64,000 nt of DNA from Xestospongia bergquistia. Taxonomy: Eukaryota; Porifera; Demospongiae; Haplosclerida; Petrosiidae. The stretch is from positions 7,115,001-7,179,000 of the forward strand of contig OZ014411.1 of assembly GCA_963965975.1 (NCBI GenBank), in the 5' to 3' direction. The number at the start of each line of letters is the position of its first letter. Positions within the stretch are counted from its first letter, which is position 1. Position numbers and translations under genes: made by a program. Shown piece after piece: positions 1 through 11,557 of the stretch. The notes under the pieces were generated by a model, which made no database searches, had not been told where the DNA came from, and saw only the letters and a program-made list of their open reading frames with translations.

Positions 1-575
1 CAGCTGTACCTGTTGGTACACTTGGCTTAGGTCCAGCTTCATAAAGAAGGACCCTCCAGCTAATGTTGCCAATAGATCATCAACTATTGGTAGGGGGTAT
101 GTGTCTAATTTTGCTACACGATTTACTGTCAGTTTATAGTCCCCGCATAATCGAGTAGAGCCATCTTGTTTCAACACTGGCACTACTGGAGCTGCCCATT
201 CAGAAAACTGGATTCTCTCAACTATGCCTTCTTGCTCCAGTCTATCTAGCTCTGCTTCGACCTTCTGTCTCCAAGCATATGGAACAGGACGTGTGTGGTA
301 GAACCGAGGTGTGACTTGTGGGTCTATGTGTATCTTTGCAGTTACTCCTCTCAGTGTGCCAAATCCTCCTTCAAACACTTCACTGTACTTATCAATCACT
401 ACTTGAATATCTTCTCTTGCTTCCACTTGACCAATAACTTTCCAATTCAGTTTCAGTTCTGACATCCAGTTTTGTCCTAACAGGCACGGCCCTTGACCTT
501 TAACCACTAATACTGACAACTTACTCTTGTGATCTTCATACTTCGAATTCACAGTTACTAAACATGAGCTCTTAT
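1..575 (-). pseudogene. Ty3/gypsy-type retroelement pol fragment (protease end and reverse transcriptase start)
   Basis: Read on the minus strand, the sequence is open to the window edge. It encodes the linker after the retroviral-type protease, with the motif LLGQNWM, then the start of a gypsy reverse transcriptase: FSEWAAPVVPVLK, DGSTRLCGDYK, YPLPIVDDLLA and GGSFFMKLDLSQVYQQ. The last motif holds the first catalytic aspartate. Just upstream (576-700) the protease part is in another frame (…PSDIKLKSYTGH then stop), its DTGA active site is not recognisable, and a MITE is inserted beyond. It is therefore a broken copy. The family assignment rests on motif recognition. Confidence 0.85.
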
Positions 576-740
576 CTAATGACCAGTATATGATTTCAAC
601 TTAATGTCTGAAGGCATTAAATCTAGCTTGTCATTCGCTTCACAGAGTTGATTATATGTTGATTCACTGAGTATTGACACAGCTTTAACTACAGAAAGGT
701 ATACAAAGGTTTTATTAGCTAATATAGTAATTCTATGGTA

Positions 741-1032
741 TAGGTGTAGGAACAGGGGGGGCACTGGGGGCACGTGCCCCCCAATATTTTTGGTATATTG
801 TGAGATCGTTTCACAATCAACTGATTTAGATTAGCCACTTCTCAATCCCTATCCTCATAATACAATTTACAGTTGTAGATGCACATTTTATGTAAAACAT
901 TTTAAAAATTTTTGTCAGTGTAAACGACAGAAGGTTTATTTTGGTTGTTATTGAAATACTTCACTGTTAAACTAAACAATGTTAAAATGTTACATATGTG
1001 CCCCCCGAATGACAAAATTGTTCCTACACCTA
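741..1032. mobile_element. MITE-like element with 14-bp terminal inverted repeats
   Basis: The ends are perfect inverted repeats: TAGGTGTAGGAACA at 741-754 and its complement at 1019-1032. Subterminal G/C runs (GGGGGGGCAC and GTGCCCCCC near 754-783, CCCCCC near 1002) add secondary structure. It lies next to the broken gypsy protease. No coding potential is visible, and no clean target-site duplication could be confirmed. Confidence 0.6.
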
Positions 1033-1701
1033 TGTATGGTGGTATAGTTTCCATATATAGGAACTCACTGGAATTCTTAAGTTATTGTAGTCATATATAT
1101 ACACGACTATACTAGCTGTACCGTCATTTTGTCCATGTGCTTTGACCTGTCTCCACTGTAAATGGATTATATATAATGAAATATTGATCATTGCTTTCCC
1201 TAGGTTTTATATCAATTTCACTTACATTAAGCATTCCAAAGATTTAGGGCCATGACACAATTTGGCAAAAACAAATGACCAGTATCACCTCTTGACATTG
1301 TTTAAACTACTCAGTCTTTATAGTACGTGGATGCACAGTTAGAATAAGTTGACTAGCAAAATGGCAATTTGGAACGATCGCTTATTATGCACTAGCTTTT
1401 AATGACATATATATAAAATTAAGCATACATTTGATATCTATTATTTGTATGCAATAGAGTGATAAAACAACTTTACCTTATACGGTATAGATGTAGTATA
1501 TCTATGATCTATTATCATATACGTATCATACTTGAGCAAATATCACATAAGACACACATTTGATACACATATCCTTAAGTATTGTATATACCTTTTCATG
1601 CATCAATTCAATAGTAATTTAGAAACATGAAATTATTAAAGTCAATTAAAGTATAGTTAAATGTAACATTTATGTCATATAAGTAACCAATATATATCTG
1701 C
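1033..1701. other. non-coding AT-rich interval
   Basis: No gene is recognised. The last 100 bases before the IFI27-like stop codon contain ordinary AT-rich 3' flank that is also found in the duplicate near 10.5 kb. Confidence 0.5.
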
Positions 1702-2004
1702 TTATCGACGAAAGATGTAATTGGCAACACCACCAATTGTTCCACCAATTGTTGATCCTACAGTAGCCAAGGCAGCAGTTCCACTTGCACCCAAACCAGC
1801 TGCTCCAACTGATTGTAAAGTTGCCACGACACCACCTGTAGCTGTTGGCGCCATTGCTGACATCATAGACGCAGCGGCTGATCCAGCTACAATGCCACCT
1901 ACACCGAACCCTATTACAGACACTACTACAGGTGCTCCAAAGACTAGAGCTGCTCCTCCTAATGCAGCACCTACACCAACATAAGCAGCTCTTGTTAAAT
2001 TCAT
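1702..2004 (-). CDS. interferon alpha-inducible IFI6/IFI27-like small membrane protein, copy 1
   Basis: A 100-residue, single-exon, glycine/alanine-rich hydrophobic protein. It has the arrangement typical of the ISG12/IFI27 (6-16) family: an N-terminal hydrophobic stretch with AALGGAALVFGAPVVV (about 12-28), a central IVAGSAAASMMSAMAP (about 38-53), then VVATLQSVGAAGLGASG (about 59-75) and a glycine-rich tail ending RR. Vertebrate relatives are interferon-induced mitochondrial or ER membrane proteins linked to apoptosis and innate immunity; the role here is inferred. Upstream on the same strand are a TATA-rich stretch (2083-2101) and an NF-kB-like site (2121-2130). It has paralogues at 10586-10787 (broken), 22754-23065 and 26628-26921. 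The alanine/proline-rich ORF on the opposite strand is a shadow. Confidence 0.9.
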   Translation of the reverse strand: MNLTRAAYVGVGAALGGAALVFGAPVVVSVIGFGVGGIVAGSAAASMMSAMAPTATGGVVATLQSVGAAGLGASGTAALATVGSTIGGTIGGVANYIFRR

Positions 2005-2082
2005 TTTACGATAAATGAGGAAGATTTAGTTGTAAAAGCAGCTTAGCAAAATTGATAACAATGCTTATCGCTGAAGACATAA

Positions 2083-2130
2083 AGTATATATATATATATA
2101 CAGTTTTTTCGCCTTTCTTTGGGAAGTCCC
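2083..2130 (-). promoter_or_regulatory. promoter of IFI27-like copy 1: kB-like site plus TATA
   Basis: The 10-mer GGGAAGTCCC at 2121-2130 (GGGACTTCCC in gene orientation) fits the NF-kB consensus GGGRNNYYCC. A TATA-rich stretch follows at 2083-2101, towards the gene. The site is 117 bp upstream of the ATG at 2004, and the same layout recurs before the other copies. Confidence 0.6.
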
Positions 2131-2189
2131 CTACATGTGACTAACATTAAGTATAACTGCTTCCGCAAGTTACCGTATGTCGTATATCC

Positions 2190-2520
2190 TACGGAAGCAG
2201 AGGAGGGGCATTCCAAATTCAATTTCAAGCAACATGGTTATACGGAGTTAGAATGTCCGTCCTCGGTTCTGGATATGACACACCTACAATATAAGTTACA
2301 ACCCAAATCAGTAAACAATGAATTCCAACTAGAAATGTCTCGCTGACGCTCGATTCTAAGAAATTAAAAAGGAACAAAGAAAGCTAATTAGAAATGGCGC
2401 ATGTGCAAAGATTGAAGTAAGAAATAAAGAATTGGAACATAAACTGAGCCATTAATTGGAATTTTTAAACTACGTGAAGGTGTGTGGAAGAGGAATTGGA
2501 ACGTCCGTAATGGCTTCGTA
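2190..2520. mobile_element. degenerate MITE of the TACGGAAGC…GCTTCCGTA family
   Basis: The left end TACGGAAGCAGAGG and right end CGTCCGTAATGGCTTCGTA are diverged versions of the termini seen in the clean copies at 10958-11308 and 58869-59225. They share the inner motifs of GGACATTCC type and internal sequence. No target duplication is visible, so the boundaries are approximate. Confidence 0.5.
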
Positions 2521-3926
2521 CATATTGCATATTAACTCTTTTAAGCATATTTTAAAAAGAATATAGTCTCATATCCAGACTCCCATGTCCTCTATCAAAA
2601 GTTATTGTTATTAGACCCAACTGTTACAAGTTACCGGGATGGTTGTGTAGGAATGCTTATAAGGTAGAACTGCAATGAGACTTTGATAATATTTTACATA
2701 AATTATTGTAGAAATTAAGTTTTTCATAAGAGCCTAGTGTCACATGTTTTGTTAAGAAAAAAAATAGTATTCACCCACATAGAGATATGGAATCAAGTGA
2801 CCATACTTTACAATTAATTGTATATCTTTAATCAAGAATCAGCTCACTAAAAACGATATGACTTCTATATGATTATTTTAAAAGTACCTAATTCATTATA
2901 TTCTGAAATTACACCTCGTATGTTCCCTCCCTCAAGACAAAAATTACAATTTGTTACAAAGACTAGATAATATTAATATTGTGTGAACTAACATTTTAGT
3001 GAATTGTCAAGCAAAAGAACTAGAATAATAAAAGTATCAGTAAAAAGAGAACCTGTTTATAATATGCACCAAATAACTAGCAAAAGTCACACATGTACAA
3101 TAAAGTTAAAAATAAAAATAGATTAAAAGACAATTTGTTGCATGGGACTGAGGCAAAGGAGATTCAGAAAGTTGTCATCAATAGTGAAACAGGTAATTTG
3201 TACTAAAACATGTGTAAGGATACATATCTTTAGGTACAATCATCAACATTAATGTTGAAGATGACAAGGGGTAGAATTAGAACAGATAATCAAGACGTGA
3301 ATTTTGAGTTGCATCTAGGCTCAAATAATAGATTTATGTAAATAAAATTGCGCATATCAATAAAGATAATGAAATAGAGATTATAACTTTTCTTAAAGAA
3401 ACTACAATTGACCTAGCTACTTTTTAAATTTAAAGATGAGAAAAGTATTTAACATTTAATGATAAAGTAAAACAAAAGGTGGCAAATAAATGGACAGGAC
3501 CACTATTGCCTATTTATATATATACTCATTTAAAGTTCACAGTTCTAATGATTAGTGTGTTTGTGGTTTTTAATTGTATAGAAAATCGCAAGAAAACATA
3601 TCAAAGAACACAAAAAACAAAAGTCAGCTAGTTCTGTTTTTGCATTCATGAGTAGAAAGGTAGGATATTCAATTTATATTATTACCATTTCATTCTTAAT
3701 ATAATTTCATATTTTGGATAATTGTTTGAATGTGACACATTCATATTTTTAAAATTATCTTTGACCTACCTGAATTAAACTCAAAGTGATTACTGTTAAA
3801 AATAACTGAAATCTGTTCATGTATATATTATACACACACACACACACATATATATATTCTCACTCTACTACCCTTTACATCATACTTCATTAGATAGCCA
3901 TTAATTAAGATGTATAAATAAAATAA
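2521..3926. other. non-coding AT-rich spacer between IFI27-like and SLC15-like genes
   Basis: No gene is seen. Blocks such as 2770-2860 and 3230-3560 recur at 11390-11470 and 12230-12540, which marks this as part of a segmental duplication. A short CA/TA microsatellite lies at about 3832-3856. Confidence 0.6.
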
Positions 3927-5594
3927 TTAATATGACATCAAAAAAGAGGATGAATTCTCTAACTGATCCCTTTGCTGGAAATAGTTATCATATGTAGCTT
4001 CGACAACAGTATTTATGTCATAAAAGTAACCATAAGTTCTATTACGATACCACTTTACTGCTTTAATAAAAACAAGAAAGCCAATGACACATATAATTAA
4101 ATACACTAACAACAGCCAAAAACTGCAGGTCAATTTCCCTGGCCCATGAAACAAGTTAGCTTGAAATAAGATCTGTATGAAAATACTTAAATTGGAATAA
4201 AGACCCCTTATGAGAAAGAAGACTCCAGTCAACATGCCACTCATATGAGCTGGAGCTTGACTACATATAAACTCTAAGCCATAGATATAGGACAAAGAAT
4301 CTGCTAAACCAGAGAAAAAAAATGGTATTGAATAGTATAGGAAAGAAATGTTAACAGATTCATTACCAAAACAAGAGATAGTATGTGGTTCCATTACATG
4401 TCCAATAATGTTGATAGTAGCTGATGATAAGAGCATAAGTAACATCAAAATATATGTTAGACCAAGACCACGAATAGGGCTAAGAAGAAAATATTCCAGT
4501 TTAGACCAAAGAGGAATGATAAACAATTGAAATAATGGTACTAATAGTAGTACCAGTGAGTCAAAACATCCCCACAGAGCATATGAACCATAACCATGAA
4601 GGGCAGCTGTGCTTCCTCTGTAGATATTAATATATGGCAGATCATATTCCACTGCAATATAGTATGGACTGTAGAATCCAAACAAACATAAGAATACTAC
4701 CACAATTCTCAAAAATGCTTTAACTGCTTCAACATCAACTTCTAAAAATGGTCCACCATATATATCTTTTCCTAAGTCAAGTCGAGATGGTGGCTCTGAC
4801 TCCCAATACGTTAAAGCACTACGTGTCTTTAAATTCTTGTTCTTAATAGCATATATCAACACATTGACTACTAATCGATACGGATTTGTAGACACTGTTC
4901 CAACAGGTGTAAACAGATGCTTGAAATAAATATTAAGACACAGCACAATGCTTAACATTAATGAAGCAAACAAGCAAGATAGTGGTAGAACATCAGCTAG
5001 TGCTTCTGCATTTGCTATATAGCCAAGTGTATATCCAAGAAATAAACCCCAGACAATCCAATGTATATATGCTCTAATTTGGATAGTAGAAAAACCTATT
5101 AATTGTTCCAACCCATATGCTAAAATATTGGTAAGAAATCCAGCAGTACCCATCATCAGGAATAACAAAGCAATACTTAGAAAACCATATTTAGCAATAG
5201 AAACAGGTAGACCACATGTGCTATTTTGAATACAATAGCTAATAGTAGTTAAAATCATCCCAAACCAAGAAAACAATAAACTCAAGGAAATACTACGATG
5301 TCTGCCAATAACAGAGTCAGACAACCAACCCATAACTGGAAACAGTATCCAAAAGATAGAAGACTGAACTGTTGTTAGCAGGTAACTATTAGTATCCTTA
5401 GAATGAGGTATAGGTTCCCAACAGGAATGGTCAACTGGAGTGGCCAATGAAACAGGAATGTTGACGCCAATTTCAAGGCCCATACCAACTGCTACAGAAT
5501 AAAACACAAGAAGCCATGAAGGCCTATTTAACAAATATTTCCTTGTTTCAGTGAGATAAATTTGACAGTATGTCCTTGAGGTCTGTGTAGACAT
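3927..5594 (-). CDS. SLC15/POT-like major facilitator transporter
   Basis: A single-exon protein of 555 residues with about twelve hydrophobic segments. After TM2 it carries GWLSDSVIGRHRSIS (89-103), which matches the PTR2/POT signature (small-small-x-x-small-D-x-x-x-G). A later conserved stretch, STIQIRAYIHWIVWG, occupies the place of the family's second signature. Known SLC15 proteins move di- and tripeptides, and some also histidine, with protons. The length fits that family. The first membrane helix (about 26-48) lacks the ExxER proton-coupling motif of classical POTs, so peptide transport should not be assumed. The start codon is the first ATG and follows a short AT-rich leader. A deleted, dead copy lies at 12652-13480. 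Confidence 0.75.
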   Translation of the reverse strand: MSTQTSRTYCQIYLTETRKYLLNRPSWLLVFYSVAVGMGLEIGVNIPVSLATPVDHSCWEPIPHSKDTNSYLLTTVQSSIFWILFPVMGWLSDSVIGRHRSISLSLLFSWFGMILTTISYCIQNSTCGLPVSIAKYGFLSIALLFLMMGTAGFLTNILAYGLEQLIGFSTIQIRAYIHWIVWGLFLGYTLGYIANAEALADVLPLSCLFASLMLSIVLCLNIYFKHLFTPVGTVSTNPYRLVVNVLIYAIKNKNLKTRSALTYWESEPPSRLDLGKDIYGGPFLEVDVEAVKAFLRIVVVFLCLFGFYSPYYIAVEYDLPYINIYRGSTAALHGYGSYALWGCFDSLVLLLVPLFQLFIIPLWSKLEYFLLSPIRGLGLTYILMLLMLLSSATINIIGHVMEPHTISCFGNESVNISFLYYSIPFFFSGLADSLSYIYGLEFICSQAPAHMSGMLTGVFFLIRGLYSNLSIFIQILFQANLFHGPGKLTCSFWLLLVYLIICVIGFLVFIKAVKWYRNRTYGYFYDINTVVEATYDNYFQQRDQLENSSSFLMSY

Positions 5595-6032
5595 TTATAC
5601 AAGTAGTCACGCCCTAACTTCCTGTAAATAGTGTCTTGTAAACTAGGGTCAGGCACACGTGACAATTTATATTCAGCAGCTGATGGAATGTTCATTACTA
5701 TAATTATGTATATTGGTCAAGGTATACTTATATATTAAATGACTTTCAGTGTGCATGTATTTTTTTTTAAAAAACATATATTATGAACATAACACAAAAA
5801 TTCACTAATTTGAAACTTGAAAAATCTATTAATAATGTATGAAAAAATTATCATAAATTTTATAGAAATATAACAACAACAAAATAAACAATTTAGTAAT
5901 GTATATAAGAATAATTTGCATTTATTTCTTATAATTGTTATTCCTGAACTAGCAATTTCTATTATACTGATGTTGGTTAGTGTAAATAATAGTAAGGTTC
6001 TTATAAGAACACTTGATGCCCTAAAATATTTG

Positions 6033-6269
6033 TCATAGCATTTGTAATAACTTCAATGATGTTTTTTGTGTCCTTTCTTTGCATATTCCTGAAATGTTGT
6101 GAGAAACTCTTATAATTCCACCTATATGTCTGTTTTTGGATACTGAAAAGTAAATGGTCATATCATTTTTTTTCATTTCTAGCAGAAGAATTTTTCCAGG
6201 ATGAAGATATCGACTATATGGGTATTTTTCATTGTGGTTAAGTAATTCCAACACTTCATTCTTTGTCAT
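6033..6269 (-). CDS. hypothetical protein, 78 residues, possibly a gene remnant
   Basis: An open frame starting MTKNEVLELL and running through GKILLLEMKKNDMTIYF and NRHIGGIIRVSH. I do not recognise a family. It lies upstream of the transporter, on the same strand. A diverged copy in the duplicated segment (about 13870-14111, minus) keeps most of these residues but has in-frame stops. That suggests a formerly coding stretch, perhaps one exon of a larger gene. It could equally be repeat-derived. Confidence 0.35.
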   Translation of the reverse strand: MTKNEVLELLNHNEKYPYSRYLHPGKILLLEMKKNDMTIYFSVSKNRHIGGIIRVSHNISGICKERTQKTSLKLLQML

Positions 6270-7537
6270 AAAGTTCAGATAATAGGAAACATTTCTAAAT
6301 AATGTTACTACTTGATGTATGAACAGGCAGTCCTAACAGTTGCTATACCTATATGTATATTTCATATTGTAAGTTCATATAATAGCTGACTCTATAAATG
6401 TAATAAAAATCCCTCACTGACCCCATAAATGAATTCATGATAGGATGTTGACCAAAATACTGTCTAAGACCATAATATTCTCTGCATGGTGATTTCTCAA
6501 TAGTAGTTATTGAAACTTGTTAGCTTGTAAACTTTAAATGCACTTCATATGTGGTGCCAATTCATTCATTATATAAAAATAGGCCATGCATCTTTCTTGA
6601 AAAAGTGATTACACACATCTTTTTGTGTTGACCTTTGAGATAGAGTTATTGGGTAATTATTTAAGTAATTATTTAGGAATATTTTTGTACTAATGAAAAT
6701 TGTATGGATTTTTGGGTACATTTACAAGTAAATGATAATGATAATTGTTTCATTATTTGGTAATAGTAACGGTAATTGTAATAGACTAATTATGAAGTAA
6801 TGACAATTTTAATCCATTACATGATAAGATAATCATCAAACTTGTGCTATGTTATCTGAGGTATAGATAATACTGAAATGTAATGTTTTACATGCTTTAG
6901 GCTGTATATTAATTAGCACTGTAATAACAACTATCAGCATCACCATTGTTTCTCCCTTAGGCCTGAACAATAAATAATAACAATACTTTTAAAAATGTAG
7001 CAATAACATTGTGTGTATTTACCACTGGGTCCTGATAAGATATTAGGGAACCTAAATGGAGTAGATGAACCAATAAGGCTTGTAACAGTGTTATGGTATC
7101 ACCAGATTATCTTCCTACACTGACCAATCAGTTGTTTCTGGTAGAATCTTGATTAGAAGGATGAAATTGTAGGCTGAGGTAACTGAAGCGGTTGACATAA
7201 AAAGGGCAAAAAAGCCTTGTCTGTTGTTGTGTATGAGGCTCATTAGGTGAATGATGTGTGTTTTTGTTCAAATTTTTATAATTAAAACTACATTTTACAT
7301 CTTTTCAATGTTTTTAAAGCTTACGTTATCTTAAATATAAAGATGTGTTGTTTCAACAAAAGGTATGACGTCTTGCATGACATTGGGAGAGAGAGTCTTG
7401 GTCATGAAGCTTACATTATCCTCTGTATAAACGTCTATTGTTTGACAATATCATTGTAATGTCTCATGTAATGCTTGTTTAGGAGACACGCCAAACTATT
7501 ATTTTTTAAAATTGAGCATGATGTTGGGGGGGGGGGG
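6270..7537. other. non-coding spacer
   Basis: No gene is recognised. The blocks at 6540-6600, 6840-6900 and 7100-7240 have diverged counterparts at 14340-14620, which is the distal part of the segmental duplication. Confidence 0.5.
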
Positions 7538-7732
7538 CAGGGGTGTACTGAAAAAAATTGATCGTAGGGCACCGGACGTAGGCGTGGTTATCAAAACATG
7601 TTAATAGATATTAGAGTATAAATAATTAGTTATGAATATAATAAATAATTATTTTTATACAAAAATTTAAATTAATTAATAATGAATGTACTTATCAGTG
7701 AAGTTTGATGCCCGGGCCCATGTACGCCACTG
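7538..7732. mobile_element. short hAT-like MITE
   Basis: A 195-bp element. It begins CAGGGGTGTACTG and ends in the imperfect complement (reverse complement of the right end: CAGTGGCGTACATG), the CAGNGG type of end common in hAT MITEs. It lies between two runs of about 11-12 G, so a target duplication cannot be verified. There is no coding content. Confidence 0.5.
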
Positions 7733-8740
7733 AGGGGGGGGGGGAGGAGGAAAAGAATAGCCACCGCTGAAAATTTAGTGCGTAGTCTCAGGTTGTACGT
7801 AGGGTATTTCTATCCAAACATCCCTGTTTAGACGTCACAGTTTTAGGACGAGGTAATATATGAGCAATAGTAGTATCACACGCCACACCCACTCCCCAGA
7901 AAAAAGTTGTGGCGTGCGAAACAAGGCTCTGCGGTAAGCTCATATGTATAAATAACAATAAACCTCATATAATATTGTTTCATCTTATTATATAGTATAG
8001 TATTGCCAATTGTGTCAATATTTTAGATACAACCCTTCTTTATTATACAATTAAGGGCTGTCATCATTTATTTCATCTAAAACCATCCATTCAATCATAG
8101 GAGTTTGGGGTTGGGTCTGGCTTGCAAACTAAATAGGGGTGGGTCAAACTAGCAAAGTAAAAAGGTAGTACTACATTGTCTGACATAATACTACAGTTAT
8201 TGGTTGACATTTACATGCATCATTTCTCACATTCTAAGCTTAATATTTATTTTATTGTTATGGTTGATTGGAATAAGGTGAAGAACTCCAATGAATCTAT
8301 TGAAGTGTATATAGCCTTCAGAGTAGAAAATGATTTTATAAACCAAAGAAAGTATCTGATTTTATTACTATTAGAGACCATGGTTTCATACACTGGCTCA
8401 ATTTGATTCTATCATGATGATAATAGTGATGTCATGATTAATAACAGAAAGCTCGCAGAGTACATTTTATATAATACAGTATCTAACACTTTAGTTATTT
8501 GATGTTATTTGTCTAGTAGTGACTTAAAAAGAAGTTTTGGAAAGTGTGAGTCAACCCTTCATGATTTGTGTAAGCAATCTTTTATTAGAACAAGGTAGTA
8601 AGTATGCTTATACCAAAATAAGTGTATATGAAAACAGATATCTATAAATCACATTGTTAGTATAACGATATTTTGACAAATTTACATTAGTTTTGTACTA
8701 TGTAATTATAATTCGAAAATTTCCCTATGGATACACATTA
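7733..8740. other. interval without a recognisable gene
   Basis: An open frame of 76 codons at 8176-8406 has no recognisable motif and I do not call it a gene. The rest is AT-rich spacer. Confidence 0.4.
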
Positions 8741-10046
8741 TTTAGTAATACAAAATGTGTTATGCTTATGGACCCATGAACAATGACAAAAATCAATAAA
8801 CCTTGTCATGAGATGCATCAGAACCTGTTACTATGCCATTTTATAGAGAGGAAACTACACATTTAAGCTCATAGGTTCTGTTAAGATCTAGAGGTCTATG
8901 TCTGTTATTATAGTACTATACACCTGGCTGTGGATCTGATTATGAGACATATACTATGTATATATACTGCATGTGACACATAACAGACATCCTGGCACAC
9001 ATAAAGTGCCAGCAGGCAGGGTCCTCTTAATGATAACATAAGGTAAAACAATGATGTTATGGTCAGCAGTCTGAATTATAAGCACTAAAATGTATTGGCT
9101 ATGGTTCTGACTATGAGATATATAATATATATATATACATACTACATGTCATACAAAACAGACAGCCTGGCTTTCATAATAGTGACTGCAGGCAGGCTCC
9201 ACTTAGACTTAGTGATAACAGAAACCAAAGTAATGATATTATTGTCAGCTGGTATAAATTTAGGAAAGCAAAGGCACTATACTTATAGTATTCATGCATC
9301 CATAATTGTATCATAAGTGATTTCTTAAAAAAGATAGCCTTGATGATAATTTAGTTAGATGTAAAAAATATTTTGGCATATATTATTATATATAATATAT
9401 ATATAATAATTATATATATATATATATATATAATATATATATAATATGTATATATATATATACTATAATATATATAGTATTCATTGATTATGAGTTATGA
9501 TACATTATTGGTAGCTAACACTTGTTACTACAATTGTACAACCAGAATTCATGTAGTTGTAAGAGTATTTTAATGTTAGCACACATCAAAACTAGTAGTT
9601 CGGACTAAAGAAGGTCAATTATGTGTACATTTCATTACAAACAACACTGCTAACATATTGTTGTAATGTATTCATGTACCTTATCATCTTTACAAAAGTA
9701 GTAGTACAATATCATGGAATTGTCACTGTTCAATTTCCTGTAACTATGATAAAGCTACCTTTTTGTGAGTTGACAATATATTTGTTTTAATTCATAATTA
9801 AATAATAGTTAGCAGTTAGCAAACATTGGGAAAAAGTATTTGTAAAGTGTATGAGTGTATGTATGAACATTATGTTAGCAGTATAATCTGTATGATTATT
9901 ATCATAGGATTAGTGATTATTAAGTTATTGTGCATAGGTATGATAACTTTGAAGTATTCATTGAGCTGGGTTTTCAGTACATGTAGAACAAACATGCAAG
10001 GTCAAATCCCTTTCATCATTCTCTGAAGAATCACCACATTAACAAA
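8741..10046 (+). repeat. left copy of a 1.3-kb inverted repeat derived from a CACTA-like element
   Basis: This stretch is the reverse complement, with scattered differences, of 18605-20527 once the hAT insertion there is removed. The start (about 8753-8864) encodes the end of the transposase fragment seen at 20402-20793, including MTKINKPCHEMHQN, but with a stop introduced. An AT microsatellite at about 9380-9475 corresponds to the longer one at 19170-19330 in the other copy. Short open frames here (for example 9095-9316 and 9826-10026) are repeat-derived. Confidence 0.75.
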
Positions 10047-10585
10047 GTCTTTTTTGTCTTTTATTTATGAATGAGGTTGTCTTCTCAGTCGGTCATATGC
10101 ATTGATGATGCAGTCAAAAGTGGTTGTAATGTGTGAGCTCTATGTACTACCTGAGTAGTTAGTTCCCTTCAAAGAGCAAGATGTACCATATTGTTATGGC
10201 AGTATCAGTCTGTTTTTTTATAACAGTATCAGTCTGTTTTTTTATAAAAGCATGCAATATATTTAAGTTTGTTATAATAATTCATATATTACATAAACAA
10301 CTGTGCAAACTCTGCAATGTTTATTGTATAGGTTAAAAAGAAGTGGCATATTTATGTAGATAGTAGGCTCATGCTTGATAGTTGTCTCTCAATTTTACCT
10401 ATTGATCAATTTAATATGACAAATAAAACAACACCATATTTCATTCAAAATAGAATACAAAAACACATGCTTTAAGTATTTGATCGGGTATTATTTTAAG
10501 TATAGTCACTCTGAAAAATCTAATTCAACATTAGTTATAAACATGAAATTTTTGAAGTCAGATGTGTATCCAATATATATCAGCT

Positions 10586-10787
10586 TATTTACGAAAGGTA
10601 TAACCAGCTGCTCCACCTGGAGCTGTTGGCGCCCATGCTGACATCATTGACGCAGCGGCTGATCCTGCTACATACCACCTGTGCCAAACCCTAGACCAGC
10701 CACTACTATAGGTGCTGCAATGACTAGAGCTGCTCCTCCTAACACAGCACCTCCACCAACAATAGCGGCTTTTGTTAGATACTCCAT
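10586..10787 (-). pseudogene. IFI27-like pseudogene (frameshift and internal deletion)
   Basis: It begins MEYLTKAAIVGGGAVLGGAALV and continues in frame through the GLGFGTGG segment. There one base is missing compared with the intact copies, giving an immediate stop. The later part keeps the SMMSAWAPT region in another frame but lacks the whole VVATLQSVGAAGLG segment. It is the counterpart of copy 1 in the duplicated segment. Its promoter (TATA at about 10867-10876, kB-like GGGAATTCCC at 10896-10905) is intact. Confidence 0.85.
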
Positions 10788-10866
10788 TTTAAGATAGATA
10801 AGGAAGACTCAATGGTTAAAGCAGTTTACGAGATTCGATAATAAATGTTTGCAGCTGAAGATACAA

Positions 10867-10905
10867 GTTTATTTATAGTCATTTCGCCTTTCTTTGGGAA
10901 TTCCC
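10867..10905 (-). promoter_or_regulatory. palindromic kB-like site and TATA upstream of IFI27-like pseudogene
   Basis: The 10-mer GGGAATTCCC at 10896-10905 is a perfect palindromic kB motif. TATAAATA lies at about 10867-10876 between it and the ATG. Spacing to the ATG (109 bp) matches the other family members. Confidence 0.6.
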
Positions 10906-10957
10906 CTACGCGTGACTAACTTAAAGTGGAAATAGAAATGCGAAGGTACCGTTATAC

Positions 10958-11308
10958 TACGGAAGCCGCAGACGGACATTCCATTTTGTTGTTTCTTCCG
11001 CGAACCTTGCCGTATTTAAAAATTCCAATTAACGATCCAGTTGATGAGTCCTATTTCTCATTCCTAATTTCTTTTTTGGCATGTGCGCCACTTCTAGGCT
11101 TTTCTTGTTACTTAATAAAACGCAGAGCGCGAGTACCACGAGCCGTCTCTTAAATCGAGCGTCAGCAAGATGTTTCCACTTAGGTTGGGTCCCTGACTTT
11201 GGTTGTATATTGTAGTTCTATTATTTAGAGAAGCCGAGAACGGACATTAAAAATCCGCTATATTGAAATTGGAAATAGGAATTGGAATGTCCGTCTGAGG
11301 CTTCCGTA
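10958..11308. mobile_element. MITE with TACGGAAGCC ends and 6-bp target duplication
   Basis: A 351-bp element with long inverted termini (TACGGAAGCCGCAGACGGAC and its near-complement), flanked by TTATAC at 10952-10957 and 11309-11314. It lies about 170 bp upstream of the IFI27-like pseudogene. The 6-bp duplication is confirmed by an independent copy at 58869-59225. Confidence 0.8.
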
Positions 11309-11477
11309 TTATACCAATATATAAATCTTCCATATAGTTTAGTTATTCATAAGAGTCCAGAAAGAGAGTATGATATTCATCTGCATAGTAAAAAATATGG
11401 TTTCAAGTGTCCATACTTTACAATAAATTGTAAAAATCAGCTCACTAAAAATGTTTATATGATCATTTTACCATATT

Positions 11478-11557
11478 AGGTGGAAGGTTAGAATAAAACT
11501 GAATTACTAGTACTGTAGAATGTACTAGTAATTCAGTTTTATTCTAAACTTTCACCT
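11478..11557. repeat. long near-perfect hairpin
   Basis: About 35 bases on each side pair almost perfectly around an 8-base loop (left arm contains ATAAAACTGAATTACTAGTA, right arm its complement). The related sequence in the first duplicate (about 2880) has no hairpin, so the inverted copy arose after the duplication. Confidence 0.75.

Noticed and set aside
1721-1984. Plus-strand proline/alanine-rich open frame
   Set aside because: Exact antisense of the IFI27-like gene. The composition is what a Gly/Ala-rich gene gives on its other strand.
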